Shown piece by piece: positions 12,019 to 12,447 of a stretch of DNA of 12,447 nucleotides. The stretch's first letter is position 1, and each line of letters begins with the position of its first letter. The notes under the pieces are model-generated. The model was not told the origin of the DNA. It made no database searches and saw nothing but the letters and a program-made list of their open reading frames with translations. The position numbers were made by a program, and so were the translations under genes. The DNA is taken from assembly GCA_006227875.1 (NCBI GenBank), contig SBFI01000244.1, forward strand, positions 1 through 12,447. The letters run 5' to 3'. The stretch is from Acidobacteriota bacterium. GTDB lineage: Bacteria; Acidobacteriota; Thermoanaerobaculia; Multivoradales; JAHEKO01.

Positions 12019-12447
12019 TTATTTCCGCTTCTTGCGCCGGCGAACGATCATGCCGTCGGTGCGCTTGTTGTTCCTGGTCTTGTAGCCCTTTGTCGGCACT
12101 CCCCACGGTGTGCAGGGGTGACGACCTCCGGAGCTGCGTCCTTCTCCACCGCCCATCGGATGATCGACCGGGTTCATGGTGACACCACGATTGTGGGGTC
12201 GCCGACCGAGCCAGCGTTTTCGCCCCGCCTTGCCCAGCGATACGTTCTCGTGGTCCAGGTTACCCACCTGCCCGATCGTCGCGTAGCAATTGATGTGTAC
12301 CTTGCGCACCTCACCCGACGGCAGTTTGACCTGGGCGTACTGGCCCTCTTTGGCCATCAACTGCGCTCCGGCGCCGGCACTGCGAACGAGCTGGCCACCC
12401 TTGCCGATCTTGAGCTCGATGTTGTGGACGATGGTGCCCACGGGGAT
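12019..12447 (-). CDS. rplB: 50S ribosomal protein L2, C-terminal part (partial)
   Basis: L2 is a primary 23S rRNA-binding protein needed for subunit association and peptidyl transfer. The 5' end lies beyond the right edge. The last 142 residues are present and the reading frame is open to the final base of the window. The visible part begins IPVGTIVHNIELKIGKGGQL. It contains VNPVDH-type sequence (here MNPVDHPMGGGEGR), with the histidine corresponding to E. coli His229 preserved, and ends RTDGMIVRRRKKRK. The histidine two residues on in E. coli is Met here, a substitution I believe occurs in other bacteria. The GTG codon at 12441 is internal, not a start. Confidence 0.98.
   Translation of the reverse strand: MPVGTIVHNIELKIGKGGQLVRSAGAGAQLMAKEGQYAQVKLPSGEVRKVHINCYATIGQVGNLDHENVSLGKAGRKRWLGRRPHNRGVTMNPVDHPMGGGEGRSSGGRHPCTPWGVPTKGYKTRNNKRTDGMIVRRRKKRK

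Noticed and set aside
1..12447. Internal promoters, intrinsic terminators, mobile elements, CRISPR arrays or an undescribed system hidden in the operon.
   Set aside because: Spacers are 72 bases or shorter and show no convincing -35/-10 pair or GC hairpin followed by a U-run. No repeats or inserted genes break the standard gene order. Everything of size is a known housekeeping gene.

Overview
The window is a continuous stretch of the bacterial S10–spc–alpha ribosomal protein supercluster. Every gene is on the minus strand, so transcription runs from the high coordinates to the low ones. I identify 25 complete genes and two cut by the window edges: the 3' part of rplB at the right end, and the first 11 bases of rplQ at the left end. 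There are no tRNA or rRNA genes, mobile elements, CRISPR arrays or gene-free stretches over 300 bases. The longest spacer is 72 bases, between rpsK and rpsD.

Layout in transcription order. The S10-type part is rplB (partial), rpsS, rplV, rpsC, rplP, rpmC, rpsQ. The spc-type part is rplN, rplX, rplE, rpsN, rpsH, rplF, rplR, rpsE, rpmD, rplO, secY. Then come adk, map, infA and rpmJ, and finally the alpha-type part: rpsM, rpsK, rpsD, rpoA, rplQ (start only). The products are ribosomal proteins of both subunits, the SecY translocon channel, adenylate kinase, methionine aminopeptidase, IF-1 and the RNA polymerase alpha subunit. The operon therefore couples ribosome synthesis with N-terminal processing, secretion, transcription and nucleotide balance.

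Packing is very tight. Six junctions overlap: rplN/rplX, rplR/rpsE (only if the ATG start is used), rpmD/rplO, rplO/secY, secY/adk and adk/map. At several others the stop codon lies inside or against the next Shine-Dalgarno sequence. I see no convincing internal promoter or intrinsic terminator. Several starts are not ATG: GTG for rpsC, rpsN, secY, adk and rpsD, and TTG for infA and probably rpsE.

Organism. This is a bacterium with moderately high G+C. The secY-adk-map-infA-rpmJ order, zinc-type S14 (61 aa), four-cysteine S4, zinc L36 and an L24 with a C-terminal four-cysteine ribbon suggest a lineage such as Acidobacteriota or a deltaproteobacterial-type group. That placement is inference from general family knowledge. 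It has low confidence and would need a tree of the concatenated proteins.

I found no undescribed system here. It is an ordinary, well-conserved housekeeping operon, and the points worth a second look are small: start-codon choice, short extensions, spacer structure and coupling.
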